Part shown: positions 17,088-28,277 of the stretch, one piece after another
Position numbering within the stretch: position 1 is the stretch's first letter
Layout of the letters: every line of letters begins with the position of its first letter
Assembly (NCBI GenBank): GCA_019247515.1
Contig: JAFAOS010000191.1
Location: 1 to 64,000 of the forward strand
Length of the DNA: 64,000 nucleotides
Direction of reading: 5' to 3'
Source: Chloroflexota bacterium
GTDB lineage: Bacteria; Chloroflexota; UBA6077; CF-72
Notes under the pieces: generated by a model
Told to the model about the DNA's origin: nothing
Database searches by the model: none
What the model saw: the letters and a program-made list of their open reading frames with translations, nothing else
Program-made: the position numbers and the translations under genes

Positions 17088-17123
17088 ATTCTAACGATCG
17101 ACCAGCGCCCGCTCCGGTACAGT
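17088..17123. promoter_or_regulatory. Divergent miaA/recQ promoter region with two -10 hexamers
   Basis: The 51-bp gap holds TAGAAT on the minus strand (17088-17093, 8 nt before the miaA GTG) and TACAGT on the plus strand (17118-17123, 7 nt before the recQ GTG). Both spacings predict leaderless or nearly leaderless mRNAs. No Shine-Dalgarno is seen for either gene. Confidence 0.45.
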
Positions 17124-17130
17124 CGACTCC

Positions 17131-18669
<1,539 letters not shown>

Positions 18670-18678
18670 GCGTGTGCC

Positions 18679-21669
18679 CTAAGCGGGGACTAGTGCGCGT
18701 TTGCGGGTGGGCTTGAGGACGCGCTTGAGGTGCTGGCCCGTGTAGCTGGCGGGGTTGGCGGCCACCTCTTCGGGGGTGCCAACCGCGACGATCTCGCCGC
18801 CGGCGTCGCCGCCTTCGGGCCCCAGGTCGATCACCCAGTCGGCGGTCTTGACCACGTCGAGGTTGTGCTCGATGACCACCACGGTGTTGCCCGCGTCGAC
18901 CAGCCGCCCGAGCACTTCCAGCAAATGCTCCACGTCCGCGAAGTGCAAGCCGGTGGTTGGCTCGTCCAGCAGGTACATCGTGCGCCCTGTGGCACGCCGC
19001 GAGAGCTCCGACGACAGCTTCACGCGCTGCGCCTCGCCGCCCGACAACGTCGTCGCCGGCTGGCCGAGGTGGATGTAGCCAAGCCCGACCTCGCACAGCG
19101 TGCGCAGCTTGGCGGCGATGGCGGGAATGTTTTGAAACACCTCGAGCGCCTCGTCGGCGGTCATCTCCAGCACCTCGGCGATCGAGTAGCCGCGGTACTT
19201 GATCTCCAGCGTCTCACGGTTGTATCGCTTGCCCTGGCACACCTCGCACGGCACGTAGACGTCGGGCAAGAATTGCATCTCGATCTTCAGGATGCCGTCG
19301 CCCTCGCACGCCTCACAGCGGCCGCCCTTGACGTTGAACGAGAAGCGGCCCGGCTGATAGCCGCGCACCCGCGCCTCCGGCACCTGCGCAAACAGGTCTC
19401 GAATCGACGTGAACAGCCCGACATACGTCGCCGGGTTCGAACGCGGTGTCCGACCAATTGGCGACTGGTCGATGTCGATGACCTTGTCCAGGTGTTGCAA
19501 GCCGTCGATGCGATCGTGGTCGCCCGCCGCCTCGCGCGACCGCAGCAAGCGCTGCGACAGCGCCGGGTACAGCGTGTTGGTCACCAGCGACGACTTGCCC
19601 GAGCCCGACACGCCGGTGATCAGCACCAGCCGACCCAGCGGGATCTCGGCGGTGATGTTCTTCAGGTTGTTCTCGCGCGCGCCGACGATGCGCACCCAGT
19701 TGCCGCTGCCTGCCCGCCGTTCCGACGGCAAGGCGACCACCCGCTCACCGCTCAGGAACTGGCCGGTCAGCGAGGCCGGCGTGGCCATGATCGTCTCGAT
19801 CGGACCCTCCGCCACGATGCGTCCACCGTGCTCACCCGCGCCAGGGCCCATGTCGACGATCCAATCGGCCGCGCGCATGGTCTCTTCGTCGTGCTCGACC
19901 ACGATCAGCGTGTTGCCCAGATCGCGCAGCCGTTCGAGCGTGCGGATCAACCGCGCGTTGTCGCGCTGGTGCAACCCGATACTTGGCTCGTCGAGGATGT
20001 ACAGCACGCCCATGAGCCCCGAACCGATCTGCGTCGCCAGGCGAATCCGCTGCGCCTCGCCACCCGAGAGCGTCGCCGCCGTGCGGCTGAGCGTCAGGTA
20101 GTCCAGACCCACGTCGACCAGAAACCGCAAACGCTCGCGGATCTCCTTCAGGATCTGGCGCGCGATGGTGAACTCACGATCGGTGAGCGTTAGCGCCCGC
20201 TCTGCCGCGTACGGATCGACCGCCTGTGCCGCCGCGCCACGTCGACCACGCGTGGCGACGTGCCCGTTCAAACGCTCGCCGTACGGCACGCGCTCCTCGA
20301 GCGCCGTGAAGAACTCGCGCGCCTTGAGCACCGAGTAGTCCACGACCTCGCTGATGTTGCGGCCGGCGATCGTCACCGCCAGCACTTCGGGCTTCAACCG
20401 CGCCCCGTGGCAGGTCGGACACGGCCGCGGCGCCATGTACTTCTGCAGGTCCTCGCGAATGAACTCGCTGTCCGTCTCTTTGAAGCGTCGTTCGAGGTTC
20501 GGAATGATGCCCTCGTAGTGCGCCCGATATTCGCGACTGCGCCCGCTCTTGCTGTGGTACAGCATTACGATGCGCTCGCTGCCCGAGCCGTACAGAATCT
20601 TCTGAATCTGGTCGGGCTTCAGGTCGCGGATAGGCGTGTCCATGGAAAAGCCGTAGTAGCGGGCCACCGACTCGAGCAGCGACCGGTAATACGAGTTGCC
20701 GTTCCAGCCCGCCTTGCCCCAGGCGGCAATGGCGCCCTGGTTGAGACTCAGGTCTTTGTTGGCGAGCACCAGGTCGGGGTCGACCTCCAGTCGCGTCCCG
20801 AGCCCGGTGCACGTGGGGCAGGCGCCGTGCGGCGTGTTAAACGAAAAGCTGCGCGGCTCGAGCGCGGCCAGCGAGGTGCCGTCATACGGACACGCGAAGT
20901 TTTCCGAGTACAGCGTGTCCTTCCAGCCTGACGGGTCGCTGGGTGTCGGCTCGCTGATGATCACTTGGCCCGAGCCGAGCTTCAGCGCTTGCTCGATCGA
21001 ATCGGCGATGCGCGACTTGTCTTCCTGGGCACGCGAGACCACCAGGCGGTCGACGACCACCGCGATCGAGTGCTTGATGTTTTTCTTGAGCTCGATCTTC
21101 TCGGACAGGTCGCGAACCTCGCCATCCACCCGCACCCGAACGAAGCCTGCCTTGCGCACGTCGTCGAAAACCGACTGATATTCGCCTTTGCGGCCTTCGA
21201 CCAGCGGGCCCAGCACCATGATGCGGGCGCCCTCGGGCATGTCCAGGACGGCGTCGATGATCTGCTCCGACGTCTGTTGCTGGATGGGCCGGTGGCACTT
21301 CGGGCAGTGTGGATGGCCGACCCTGGCGAACAACAAACGCAGGTAGTCGTAGATCTCGGTGACGGTGCCGACGGTCGACCGCGGGTTGTGGCTGGCGCCC
21401 TTCTGGTCGATCGAAATCGCCGGCGACAGCCCCGAGATGTACTCGACGTCGGGTTTGTCCATCTGCCCCAGAAACTGCCGCGCGTAGCTCGAGAGCGACT
21501 CGACATAGCGCCGCTGCCCTTCGGCATAGATGGTGTCGAAGGCCAGCGAAGACTTGCCGCTGCCCGACAGCCCGGTAATGACCACCAGCCGGTCCCTGGG
21601 CAACACCAGATCGATGTTCTTGAGATTGTGCTGCCGCGCGCCGCGGATTTCGATCCTATCCAGAGGCAA
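18679..21669 (-). CDS. uvrA: Excinuclease ABC subunit A
   Basis: UvrA recognises damaged DNA and loads UvrB in nucleotide excision repair. The 996-residue protein is full length. It has two ABC ATPase modules (P-loops [13 protein letters not shown] near residue 31 and [13 protein letters not shown] near 690), signature sequences (LSGGEAQRI and [11 protein letters not shown]), the zinc-finger cysteines CPYDGT...CPTCTG and CEACEGDG, and the family block [16 protein letters not shown]. The start is a TTG at 21669 giving [24 protein letters not shown] hexamer lies 12 nt upstream. It runs towards recQ (9 bp apart at the ends). uvrB lies upstream on the same strand, separated by a palindromic repeat. 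Confidence 0.97.
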   Translation of the reverse strand: MPLDRIEIRGARQHNLKNIDLVLPRDRLVVITGLSGSGKSSLAFDTIYAEGQRRYVESLSSYARQFLGQMDKPDVEYISGLSPAISIDQKGASHNPRSTVGTVTEIYDYLRLLFARVGHPHCPKCHRPIQQQTSEQIIDAVLDMPEGARIMVLGPLVEGRKGEYQSVFDDVRKAGFVRVRVDGEVRDLSEKIELKKNIKHSIAVVVDRLVVSRAQEDKSRIADSIEQALKLGSGQVIISEPTPSDPSGWKDTLYSENFACPYDGTSLAALEPRSFSFNTPHGACPTCTGLGTRLEVDPDLVLANKDLSLNQGAIAAWGKAGWNGNSYYRSLLESVARYYGFSMDTPIRDLKPDQIQKILYGSGSERIVMLYHSKSGRSREYRAHYEGIIPNLERRFKETDSEFIREDLQKYMAPRPCPTCHGARLKPEVLAVTIAGRNISEVVDYSVLKAREFFTALEERVPYGERLNGHVATRGRRGAAAQAVDPYAAERALTLTDREFTIARQILKEIRERLRFLVDVGLDYLTLSRTAATLSGGEAQRIRLATQIGSGLMGVLYILDEPSIGLHQRDNARLIRTLERLRDLGNTLIVVEHDEETMRAADWIVDMGPGAGEHGGRIVAEGPIETIMATPASLTGQFLSGERVVALPSERRAGSGNWVRIVGARENNLKNITAEIPLGRLVLITGVSGSGKSSLVTNTLYPALSQRLLRSREAAGDHDRIDGLQHLDKVIDIDQSPIGRTPRSNPATYVGLFTSIRDLFAQVPEARVRGYQPGRFSFNVKGGRCEACEGDGILKIEMQFLPDVYVPCEVCQGKRYNRETLEIKYRGYSIAEVLEMTADEALEVFQNIPAIAAKLRTLCEVGLGYIHLGQPATTLSGGEAQRVKLSSELSRRATGRTMYLLDEPTTGLHFADVEHLLEVLGRLVDAGNTVVVIEHNLDVVKTADWVIDLGPEGGDAGGEIVAVGTPEEVAANPASYTGQHLKRVLKPTRKRALVPA

Positions 21670-21681
21670 GGTACGGCTAAG

Positions 21682-21687
21682 AGTATC
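21682..21687 (-). promoter_or_regulatory. Candidate uvrA -10 element (GATACT)
   Basis: On the minus strand GATACT ends 12 nt before the uvrA TTG. No ribosome-binding site is seen between, which fits a very short leader. I see no LexA box here. Confidence 0.35.
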
Positions 21688-21731
21688 TCGAAAGGCAGGG
21701 GTAGACGGGTTCCATTTGGCACTGCTTTGGA

Positions 21732-21787
21732 CATCAGGTGATGAGCGTGCATGAGCACGCTCAGAGGCCCGATTTCCAGCGTGCGAT
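21732..21787. repeat. Palindromic intergenic repeat (family B, copy 1)
   Basis: The uvrB-uvrA gap contains ATCAGGTGATGAGCGTGCAT, then GAGCACGCTCAGAGGC and CCAGCGTGCG. GAGCGTGC and GCACGCTC pair as a hairpin. Related copies lie at 24162-24227, 26817-26888 and 28181-28228, all within 6.5 kb. Confidence 0.7.
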
Positions 21788-21791
21788 TATC

Positions 21792-24098
21792 TTATCTGGA
21801 GGCAGTTGCTTTTTTCGGGCGTTGAACTAGTTCGCGGGGGACGATGCGATCGGGCTCTTCGACGGCCAGCGTGCGGCGTAGCTCGATCACCTGGTCGCGC
21901 AGCAGGGCGGCCTTCTCGAACTCCAGCGCTCGGGCAGCTTCCTTCATCTGCATCTCGAGGTCTTTGATGAGCCGGTACAGCTCGTCTCTCGGCAGCTCGG
22001 AGGCGGTCGAGACGTGCGCCGTCTCCTCGTGGGCCTTGGCGACCGCTCGGACGCGCTCGGTGATGTCCCGAATCGCTTTGCGGATGCCCATCGGCGTCAC
22101 GCCGTGCTCCTCGTTGTACGCCTGCTGCTTGGCGCGCCGGCGGTACGTCTCGTCGATCGCGCGTCGCATGCTTTCCGTCAACTGGTCGGCGTACATGATC
22201 ACGTGGCCATCAACGTGGCGCGCGGCGCGACCGATCGTCTGAATGAGCGAGCTGTTCGACCGCAGGTAGCCCTCCTTGTCGGCGTCCAGGATGGCCACCA
22301 GCGAGACTTCCGGCAGGTCCAGACCCTCGCGCAGCAAGTTGATGCCGACCACGACGTCGTAGACACCCAACCGCAGGTCTCTGAGGATCTCGACCCGTTC
22401 CAGGGTGTCGACCTCCGAGTGCAGGTAGTGAACCTTGATGTTGGCTTCGCGCAGAAAATCGGCCAGGTCCTCGGCCATGCGCTTGGTGAGGGTCGTCACC
22501 AGGACCCGCTCGCCGCGCGCCGTACGGTGACCGATCTGCTCCATCAGGTCGTCGATCTGGCCGCGGGTGGGCTTGACCTCGATTTCGGGGTCGAGCAGGC
22601 CCGTGGGCCGAATCAGTTGCTCGGCGCCGTACATGGGCACGAGGCCATCGCGCATGTCGGTATCGGTTGCCGAGGCGCGCTCGTCAGGGGGGGCTCCGTT
22701 CCAAACCGCGTCGGCCGCGTCGGAGGACTCGACCTCGGCGTGGACTTCGAGCTGCGAGGAATCGACGACCGTGTGGCCATTCGAGCGGCGGGCGGCGCCG
22801 GACCTTGTCGACGGGCGCGGCGGCGTGAGCCGTCGCTCCCAGTCAGGTACGGCGAAGCACGCCGCCGGCGACGCGTCTGACCCCGGAATGCGCGAGACCG
22901 AGTACTCGTACGGCCCGGGCGTGGCCGAGACGTAGATCGTCTGCCCCAGGCGCGCCTCGTACTCGTGGAACATCAACGGCCGATTGTCCAGCGCCGAGGG
23001 CAGGCGGAACCCGAACTCGACCAGGATCTCCTTGCGCGCCCGGTCGCCGTTGTACATGCCGCGCACCTGGGGGATGGTCATGTGCGACTCGTCGACGAAG
23101 CACACGAAGTCGTCGGGGAAGTAATCCAGCAGCGTCCACGGCGTGCTGCCGGGCTCGCGGCGCGACAGCGGCCGCGAGTAGTTCTCGACCCCCGAGCAGA
23201 AGCCGGTCTGCTCCAGCATCTCCATGTCGTACTGGGTGCGCTGACGCAGCCGCTGCGCCTCGAGCAGCTTGTCCTGACTTTCGAACAGGCGGACCTGCTC
23301 CTCCATCTCGTCGGCGATGTCCTTGAGCGCTTCCTGCAGCTTCTGTCGGCTGGTGACGAAATAGCGCGCCGGGTAGATGTCGATGGTCTGCCGATCGGCG
23401 AGCACCTCGCCCGTGAGCGGGTCGACCTCGGTGATGCGCTCGAGCTCGTCGCCCCAGAACGACACGCGCACCACGATCTCCTGTGAGGCCGGGTGGACTT
23501 CGAGCGTGTCGCCGCGCACGCGGAACTTGCCGGCCGAGAGGTCGTAGTCATTCCGCTCGTAGTAGATGTCGGTGAGTCGGCGCAGGACCTTGTCGCGCTT
23601 GTAGATCTCTCCAACGCGCAAATTGACGCTGTTCTGGCCGTACTCCTCCGGGTCGCCCAGACCGTAGATGCAGCTGACGCTGGCCACGACCAGCACGTCG
23701 CGGCGGGTCAGCAGCGACTGCATGGCCGAGTGGCGCAGGCGTTCGATGTCCTCGTTGACCAGCGTGTCCTTCTCGATGTACGTGTCGGTACGCGGGATAT
23801 ACGCCTCGGGCTGGTAGTAGTCGTAATACGAGACGAAGTACTCGACCGCGTTGTTGGGGAAAAACTCCTTGAACTCGGACGCCAACTGCGCCGCCAGAGT
23901 CTTGTTGTGCGCCATGACGAGCGTCGGCCGCTGGATCTGCTGGACCACGTTGGCCATCGAAAACGTCTTGCCCGACCCAGTGACACCGAGCAGCGTCTGG
24001 TGCTTGAGCCCGGCGTTGACGCCGCTGGTCAACTGCGCAATAGCCTGCGGCTGATCGCCGGTCGGCCTGAAATCGGAGATGAGGTCAAAGCCGGCCAT
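21792..24098 (-). CDS. uvrB: Excinuclease ABC subunit B with an extra internal insertion
   Basis: UvrB verifies lesions and recruits UvrC. Its helicase motifs are intact: Walker [10 protein letters not shown] near residue 39, the beta-hairpin [12 protein letters not shown] near 93, [43 protein letters not shown] and QTIGRAAR, plus the C-terminal UVR motif ([23 protein letters not shown]). At 768 residues it is about 90 longer than usual. The excess is a low-complexity, Ala/Asp/Ser-rich insertion at about 403-488, between [12 protein letters not shown] and [13 protein letters not shown]. The frame is continuous, so this is an insertion and not damage. A TATAAT hexamer is 14 nt before the ATG. 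Confidence 0.96.
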   Translation of the reverse strand: MAGFDLISDFRPTGDQPQAIAQLTSGVNAGLKHQTLLGVTGSGKTFSMANVVQQIQRPTLVMAHNKTLAAQLASEFKEFFPNNAVEYFVSYYDYYQPEAYIPRTDTYIEKDTLVNEDIERLRHSAMQSLLTRRDVLVVASVSCIYGLGDPEEYGQNSVNLRVGEIYKRDKVLRRLTDIYYERNDYDLSAGKFRVRGDTLEVHPASQEIVVRVSFWGDELERITEVDPLTGEVLADRQTIDIYPARYFVTSRQKLQEALKDIADEMEEQVRLFESQDKLLEAQRLRQRTQYDMEMLEQTGFCSGVENYSRPLSRREPGSTPWTLLDYFPDDFVCFVDESHMTIPQVRGMYNGDRARKEILVEFGFRLPSALDNRPLMFHEYEARLGQTIYVSATPGPYEYSVSRIPGSDASPAACFAVPDWERRLTPPRPSTRSGAARRSNGHTVVDSSQLEVHAEVESSDAADAVWNGAPPDERASATDTDMRDGLVPMYGAEQLIRPTGLLDPEIEVKPTRGQIDDLMEQIGHRTARGERVLVTTLTKRMAEDLADFLREANIKVHYLHSEVDTLERVEILRDLRLGVYDVVVGINLLREGLDLPEVSLVAILDADKEGYLRSNSSLIQTIGRAARHVDGHVIMYADQLTESMRRAIDETYRRRAKQQAYNEEHGVTPMGIRKAIRDITERVRAVAKAHEETAHVSTASELPRDELYRLIKDLEMQMKEAARALEFEKAALLRDQVIELRRTLAVEEPDRIVPRELVQRPKKATASR

Positions 24099-24112
24099 AG
24101 ACGAGAGACAGA

Positions 24113-24118
24113 ATTATA
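24113..24118 (-). promoter_or_regulatory. Candidate uvrB -10 element (TATAAT)
   Basis: A consensus TATAAT on the minus strand ends 14 nt before the uvrB ATG; the predicted leader would be about 7 nt. No LexA-type GAAC-N4-GTTC box is visible nearby. Confidence 0.5.
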
Positions 24119-24161
24119 AGTGTCCCTTCGCTGCGCTCTCGAGGTGACACACGTCTTTATG

Positions 24162-24227
24162 CACGCCGCTGAGAATCAGGCTCTGAGCATGCTTATGCAC
24201 GCTCATAACCTCATGTGCAGCGGCGTG
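24162..24227. repeat. 66-bp palindromic repeat with perfect 10-bp ends (family B, copy 2)
   Basis: The element is bounded by CACGCCGCTG (24162-24171) and its exact reverse complement CAGCGGCGTG (24218-24227). Inside is a second near-palindrome, GAGCATGCTTATGCACGCTC. This is the most complete copy of the family and lies between uvrB and the next gene upstream. It looks like a small non-autonomous palindromic element; no transposase is associated. Confidence 0.85.
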
Positions 24228-24240
24228 AATGCAGGCATGT

Positions 24241-25299
24241 TTAGTCTGCTAATTGCCGGCGGGTGGGGAGCCAGGCTGGTAGGTAGCTGTAGAGCGCCAG
24301 CGCGCATGCCAGCGCCAGGCCGGCCCAGGCCAGCAGCGTTGGAATGCGTGCGTCGCCACCCACGCGGGCTACGAACAGCGCGTTGCCCACGGCGAGTGCC
24401 CAGACCAGGAGGAGGCTCCAGGAACGCGTCGCGAGCAGCGCGGCGGTGATGACCAGGGGAAACAGGGCTTCCTCCATGCGCTCTGGCGAACCGACCAGCG
24501 GTAGCGCGACCGCGGCTATCACATAGACCACCCCGGCGCGAGCCAGAGGCGGCGGCAGCAGCGGCCAGGCGCGCGGCAGCAGCAGCCACAGCGCGCCATA
24601 CGACGCGAACAGCAGGAACACGGCGCGGGCGACCCCATTGGAAAACAGACCATCCTGGACCCACTTGAACACGTACGCGGCGGCGTCGTTGCCCGACCCG
24701 GGGAAGAAAACGGTGAGCGCCAGCGCGACCAGGACGGCCGGCGCCGCGACGCCGACAGCGCGCCAGGGCTTGCGCGACTCAAAGGCCGCCGCGGCGGCGG
24801 CCACCGCGGCCAGGACCACGATCTCTTTGGCCACGACCCCGGCCGCGGCCACGATGGCGGCAAGCCACCACTGACGGCGGATCGTCGCCAGCCAGACTGC
24901 GGCGACGAACGCCCAGGCGAGCGGGTCGATCAGACCGAACTCGCGCAGGTTGGGTGCCACGACCCACGTGCCAAACAGTAAAGGAATCGCGGTCAGGGCG
25001 CGCGCCTCGTCGTTCGGCAGTAATTCGCGCGCCGCCAGCCAGGTCAGCAGCGACGTGACGCCCAGCGAGACGCACGTCAGGAGAAAGAAACCGTCGAGCG
25101 CGTCCATCGGCAGCGCGCGCACAATGAGCGGCCCCAGCAAGCGACGCTCGTGCCAGCTCGAGGCGCCGTGCTGCAGGCCGTTGCGAACGAACTGGATGTA
25201 ATACTGACCGTCGCCCGTCATGGGCGCCGCCGGGATGAGCCATACCAGCAGTGCCAGGCCACCAATCGTCAGGCCCAGGGCCGCCAGCAGCCAGCGCAT
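24241..25299 (-). CDS. Polytopic membrane protein of unknown function
   Basis: About 352 residues. I chose the ATG at 25299 (MRWLLAALGLTIGG), where a hydrophobic first helix begins; the open frame continues 430 bp upstream as non-protein-like sequence. Roughly eight to nine hydrophobic helices are visible. The first loop reads TGDGQYYIQFVRNGLQHG and then ERRLLGPLIVRALP, a layout seen in GT-C-like glycosyltransferase and related integral membrane families, but I see no diagnostic motif. TAGCCT (25308-25313, minus strand) lies 8 nt upstream. Its 3' end is close to the family B repeat. Function unknown. Confidence 0.65.
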   Translation of the reverse strand: MRWLLAALGLTIGGLALLVWLIPAAPMTGDGQYYIQFVRNGLQHGASSWHERRLLGPLIVRALPMDALDGFFLLTCVSLGVTSLLTWLAARELLPNDEARALTAIPLLFGTWVVAPNLREFGLIDPLAWAFVAAVWLATIRRQWWLAAIVAAAGVVAKEIVVLAAVAAAAAAFESRKPWRAVGVAAPAVLVALALTVFFPGSGNDAAAYVFKWVQDGLFSNGVARAVFLLFASYGALWLLLPRAWPLLPPPLARAGVVYVIAAVALPLVGSPERMEEALFPLVITAALLATRSWSLLLVWALAVGNALFVARVGGDARIPTLLAWAGLALACALALYSYLPAWLPTRRQLAD

Positions 25300-25307
25300 C
25301 TGGCCGA

Positions 25308-25313
25308 AGGCTA
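25308..25313 (-). promoter_or_regulatory. Candidate -10 element (TAGCCT)
   Basis: The hexamer ends 8 nt before the ATG of the membrane protein on the minus strand. The remaining gene-free sequence to 25522 shows no further clear element. Confidence 0.3.
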
Positions 25314-25522
25314 CACCGCCCCACCGACTTCGACCCGTACCCGCCACCCGTGTCGACCCGCTCGAAGAGAAAGTGCGGCCGCGACCGGGTACCATACGCG
25401 CCACTGTTTCGACGCGGGCCGGCCCTCCGAGCCCGCCATAATGGGCGCGCCCACGACACATCCCCGCACACTGTGACAAACTGAGAGGGCTACAGACTGA
25501 GCACCTACGGAGACGCCGCTCG

Positions 25523-26011
25523 ATGGCGATGACCGCCAACCTTCGGCCGGCTACGGATGGCGATATCGAGCGGCTGCTTGCCAATCCGTCGGAGATAACC
25601 CGCTTTCTGTACGGTTCGGCGGCGGAGAGCTGCGAACGCGTCGACCTCCACAAGGCGTGGCATGCCATCCACTTTGTGTTGACCGGCTCGCGGCTCGGCG
25701 GTGAGGCGCCGCTGAACTTCCTGGTGGCGGAGGGCACACCGGTGGGCGAGGTGGACGTGGGCTACGGTCCGGCGCGCGTTTTCACCAGCGAGCAGGTGCG
25801 TCAGCTCGCGTCGGCGCTGATTCTGATTGCGCCAGACGAGATCGTTGGGCGTGTGGACCTGGCGCGTTTCGACGCGGAAGGCATCTACCCCGGCTACTGG
25901 CAGAGCAACGGCTACGACGCGAAGTACGTGGTCGACAACTACCGCAACATGCGCGACCTGATCGCCCGCAGCGCCGCGCAGGGGCTGGGGCTGGTGCTCT
26001 ATATCAATTGA
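25523..26011 (+). CDS. DUF1877 (YfbM-like) family protein
   Basis: A 162-residue soluble protein. The pattern ITRFLYG near residue 27, DLHKAWHAIHFVLTGS near 43, the short LNFLVAEGTPVG segment and the C-terminal NYRNMRDLIARSAAQGLGLVLYIN match the DUF1877/YfbM family, whose function is unknown. The ATG at 25523 has no obvious ribosome-binding site. It starts 223 bp from the divergent membrane protein gene and ends 3 bp before the convergent dtd gene. No regulatory motif is clear. Confidence 0.75.
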   Translation: MAMTANLRPATDGDIERLLANPSEITRFLYGSAAESCERVDLHKAWHAIHFVLTGSRLGGEAPLNFLVAEGTPVGEVDVGYGPARVFTSEQVRQLASALILIAPDEIVGRVDLARFDAEGIYPGYWQSNGYDAKYVVDNYRNMRDLIARSAAQGLGLVLYIN

Positions 26012-26014
26012 GTT

Positions 26015-26452
26015 CTACGCCTCGAGCACGATGGTGAATGGGCCGTCGTTGACCAGGCTCACTTGCATGTGCGCGCCGAAGCGGCCTTGGGCGACCTTGA
26101 AGCCCAACTCGCCGAGACGCGCGGCGAAACGATCCACCAGCGGCGTGGCAGCTTCCGGCGCGGCGGCATTGGTGAAGCCCGGCCGCCGGCCGCGGCTGGT
26201 ATCGGCCAGCAAAGTGAACTGACTCACCACCAGCCACTCGGCGCCGACGTCGGCCGCGGACAGGTTCGTCTTGCCTTCGGCATCTTCGAAGCAGCGCAGG
26301 CCGGCCGCCTTCTCGGCCAGCGCGCCCGTGATCGCCTCGTCGTCGGCGTGGCCCACGCCGAGCAGCACCAGCCAGCCGCGGCCGATTTCGCCGACGGTTT
26401 CGCCGTCGACGGTGACCCGCGCTTCGGTGACTCGCTGCAGGACGGCGCGCAT
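26015..26452 (-). CDS. dtd: D-aminoacyl-tRNA deacylase
   Basis: DTD removes D-amino acids from mischarged tRNA. The 145-residue length is typical. It starts [17 protein letters not shown], has the active-site SQFTLLAD segment near residue 78, and the C-terminal Gly-Pro element ([10 protein letters not shown]; often GPVT). The ATG at 26452 fits the family start; a longer open frame upstream is not supported. TATCCT on the minus strand lies 9 nt before the start. The dtd and yjbR-like genes are divergent, 37 bp apart. Confidence 0.92.
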   Translation of the reverse strand: MRAVLQRVTEARVTVDGETVGEIGRGWLVLLGVGHADDEAITGALAEKAAGLRCFEDAEGKTNLSAADVGAEWLVVSQFTLLADTSRGRRPGFTNAAAPEAATPLVDRFAARLGELGFKVAQGRFGAHMQVSLVNDGPFTIVLEA

Positions 26453-26461
26453 GTCCCGAAG

Positions 26462-26467
26462 AGGATA
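26462..26467 (-). promoter_or_regulatory. Candidate dtd -10 element (TATCCT)
   Basis: TATCCT on the minus strand ends 9 nt before the dtd ATG, the same layout as at miaA, miaB and uvrA. Confidence 0.35.
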
Positions 26468-26489
26468 AAGTGCTGCCTGGGAGCCGCAG

Positions 26490-26828
26490 GTGGTCACCGT
26501 CGACGAGGTCCGCGCCGTGGCCCTGCCCCTGCCGCGCAGCTACGAGGTCTTCGTCTACGGCCGCCGCAAGTTCCGCGTTGGACAGATCGTGTATCTCGCG
26601 TTCTCGCGCGACGAAACCACCATCGGCTTCGGTTTCCCGAAGGAGTGGCGCGCGATCGTCGTCGAAGCCGAGCCGCACAAATTCATGCTGCCGAGGGCCT
26701 CGGACATGCGCTTCAACTGGCTGCACGCCCGTCTGGCCGCGCTGGACGCCACAGAGATGCACGACCTGGTGATGGACGCCTGGCGCATGGTGGTACCAAA
26801 ACGAGTCTCCGCCCAGATCAGGTTCTGA
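26490..26828 (+). CDS. MmcQ/YjbR (CyaY-like fold) family protein
   Basis: A 112-residue protein of the MmcQ/YjbR family, which has a double-wing/CyaY-like fold and is often annotated as DNA-binding without firm proof. The pattern includes [20 protein letters not shown], an LAFSRDE strand, a KFMLP segment, and the C-terminal [28 protein letters not shown]. The GTG at 26490 (VVTVDEV) is the best start. The last codons (AQIRF, TGA) fall inside a family B repeat, as does the stop of convergent miaB. Confidence 0.75.
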   Translation: MVTVDEVRAVALPLPRSYEVFVYGRRKFRVGQIVYLAFSRDETTIGFGFPKEWRAIVVEAEPHKFMLPRASDMRFNWLHARLAALDATEMHDLVMDAWRMVVPKRVSAQIRF

Positions 26829-26888
26829 GCATGCTCATCGCCTGATTTTCAGCGGCGTGCATAAGCACGCTTATGGCCTTATGTGCAG
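26817..26888. repeat. Palindromic intergenic repeat (family B, copy 3) holding two stop codons
   Basis: The element contains ATCAGGTTCTGAGCATGCTC, CAGCGGCGTG and the hairpin CATAAGCACGCTTATG. The TGA of the yjbR-like gene (26826-26828) and the TAA of miaB (26879-26881, minus strand) both lie inside it. Placed between convergent genes, its hairpins could act as a two-way terminator. Confidence 0.75.
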
Positions 26889-28153
26889 GGGGTGGCGCTG
26901 AGATACCAGGGCTCGGTGCTGGTGATCTGGACGTCCAGCACCTGGCCCGCGACGGGGGCGGCGCTGGCGAAGTGGACCAGTTTGTTGGTCCGCGTGCGGC
27001 CGTACCAGCGTCCTTTGGCCGTGCCTTCCACCAGGACGTCGACAATGCGACCCAGGTAACGGCTGTTGATGCAGGTCGCGATCCGCTTCTGGAGGTCCTC
27101 CACGGCGTGCAGCCGGCGGCGCTTTTCTTCGCGGGGCACGTCGTCGCTCATCTGGGTGGCCGCCACCGTGCCCGGCCGCGGCGAGTACATCGCGACGTGG
27201 ACCACATCGAAACGGAACTCGTCGAGCATGTCCAGGGTGTGTTGGAACTCCGCTTCGGTTTCGCCAGGGAAGCCGACGATGACGTCGGTGGACAGGCCGA
27301 TCTCGGGCATGCGCTGACGCAGTCGGCCGATCAGCTCGCGATAATGGTCCACCACGTAGCCACGCCGCATCCGCCGCAGCACGTCATCGTCACCCGCCTG
27401 GATCGGCAGGTTGACGTCTTCGCAGACTTTGGGCAGGTCCGCAATCGCGTCGACCAGGTCGCGGCCAAAGTCGCCGGGGTAGCTGGTCAGAAACCGGATG
27501 CGCTCCAGGCCGTCGATCTCGTCGAGCTGTCGGAGCAGCTCCGAGAGCAGCACCCGCGGCCGCAGGTCGCGGCCGTAGCGCTCGACGATCTGGCTCAGCA
27601 GCACCACTTCCTTTGTGCCGCGCTCCACCAGGCGCCTGATTTCGTCGACGATCACGGCCGGCGGCCGACTCCGCTCGCCGCCGCGCGTCGACGGCACGAT
27701 GCAGTACGTGCACGCGCGATTGCACCCCTGGTGAATGGTCACCCCCTCGGAGATGCCCGGCAGGCGGATGGCTTGCTCGGGCTGGAACCGATAGCGTTCG
27801 GACAGGTCCAGCAAGTCGATCAAGCGGTCGCGGACGGTGAGGTCCTGGCCCGGTTCGGCGATCAGGTCGACGAACGGATAGCGCCGCTGCCAATCCGGGA
27901 TGTCGCTGACGCAGCCGGCCACGACGACCTTCATGTGGGGGCGGGCGGCCTTCATCGTCTGCAGCGCGCGCAACTGCCCGTGCACGCGGTGCTCGGCCTG
28001 CTGGCGCACGACGCACGAGTACAGCACCACGACGTCGGCCGCGTGCGGCCCATCGGCCGCCTCGAGGCCGTAGCGTTCCAGGCTCTCCGCCAGCCGCCGC
28101 GAGTCGGCAACGTTCATCTGGCAGCCGATGGTCCAGATGCTGAAGCTGCTCAT
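26879..28153 (-). CDS. miaB: tRNA-2-methylthio-N6-dimethylallyladenosine synthase
   Basis: MiaB is a radical-SAM methylthiotransferase that adds a methylthio group to i6A37 in tRNA. The 424-residue protein has the N-terminal UPF0004 domain with IGCQMNVADSRR, the radical-SAM cluster motif GCNRACTYCIVPSTRG near residue 143, and a C-terminal TRAM domain (about 360-420, WYGRTRTNKLVHF). The GCQMNVADS signature separates it from MtaB and RimO. The final residues (PCT) come from the family B repeat. It acts after MiaA (16168-17079). The ATG at 28153 follows a minus-strand TATAAT by 12 nt. Confidence 0.94.
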   Translation of the reverse strand: MSSFSIWTIGCQMNVADSRRLAESLERYGLEAADGPHAADVVVLYSCVVRQQAEHRVHGQLRALQTMKAARPHMKVVVAGCVSDIPDWQRRYPFVDLIAEPGQDLTVRDRLIDLLDLSERYRFQPEQAIRLPGISEGVTIHQGCNRACTYCIVPSTRGGERSRPPAVIVDEIRRLVERGTKEVVLLSQIVERYGRDLRPRVLLSELLRQLDEIDGLERIRFLTSYPGDFGRDLVDAIADLPKVCEDVNLPIQAGDDDVLRRMRRGYVVDHYRELIGRLRQRMPEIGLSTDVIVGFPGETEAEFQHTLDMLDEFRFDVVHVAMYSPRPGTVAATQMSDDVPREEKRRRLHAVEDLQKRIATCINSRYLGRIVDVLVEGTAKGRWYGRTRTNKLVHFASAAPVAGQVLDVQITSTEPWYLSATPCT

Positions 28154-28165
28154 GCGCGGATCAGC

Positions 28166-28171
28166 ATTATA
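28166..28171 (-). promoter_or_regulatory. Candidate miaB -10 element (TATAAT)
   Basis: A consensus TATAAT on the minus strand ends 12 nt before the miaB ATG. The layout is close to that of uvrB. Confidence 0.5.
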
Positions 28172-28180
28172 AATATCCCC

Positions 28181-28228
28181 CGCTGAGGATTAGGTCTTTC
28201 AACACGCTCAGAACCTGATGTGCGGCGC
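28181..28228. repeat. Degenerate palindromic intergenic repeat (family B, copy 4)
   Basis: CGCTGAGGATTAGGTCTTTC and CACGCTCAGAACCTGATGTG match the arms of the other family B copies, with the central part lost. It lies between the divergent miaB and dinB genes. Confidence 0.6.
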
Positions 28229-28239
28229 TCGACCTGAGC

Positions 28240-28269
28240 TATACTCCTTGCGAACATATGTTCTAGGAG
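28240..28269 (+). promoter_or_regulatory. dinB promoter with SOS (LexA) box
   Basis: TATACT (28240-28245) is a good -10. It is followed at 28251-28264 by CGAACATATGTTCT, a perfect GAAC-N4-GTTC palindrome of the Gram-positive-type LexA operator, sitting where transcription would begin. AGGAG (28265-28269) is the ribosome-binding site for the GTG at 28278. LexA bound here would block dinB until DNA damage. This is the only such box I found in the window. Confidence 0.8.
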
Positions 28270-28277
28270 CACACGCC

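Noticed and set aside
21670-24160. LexA boxes upstream of uvrA and uvrB
   Set aside because: No GAAC-N4-GTTC palindrome is present in either upstream region.
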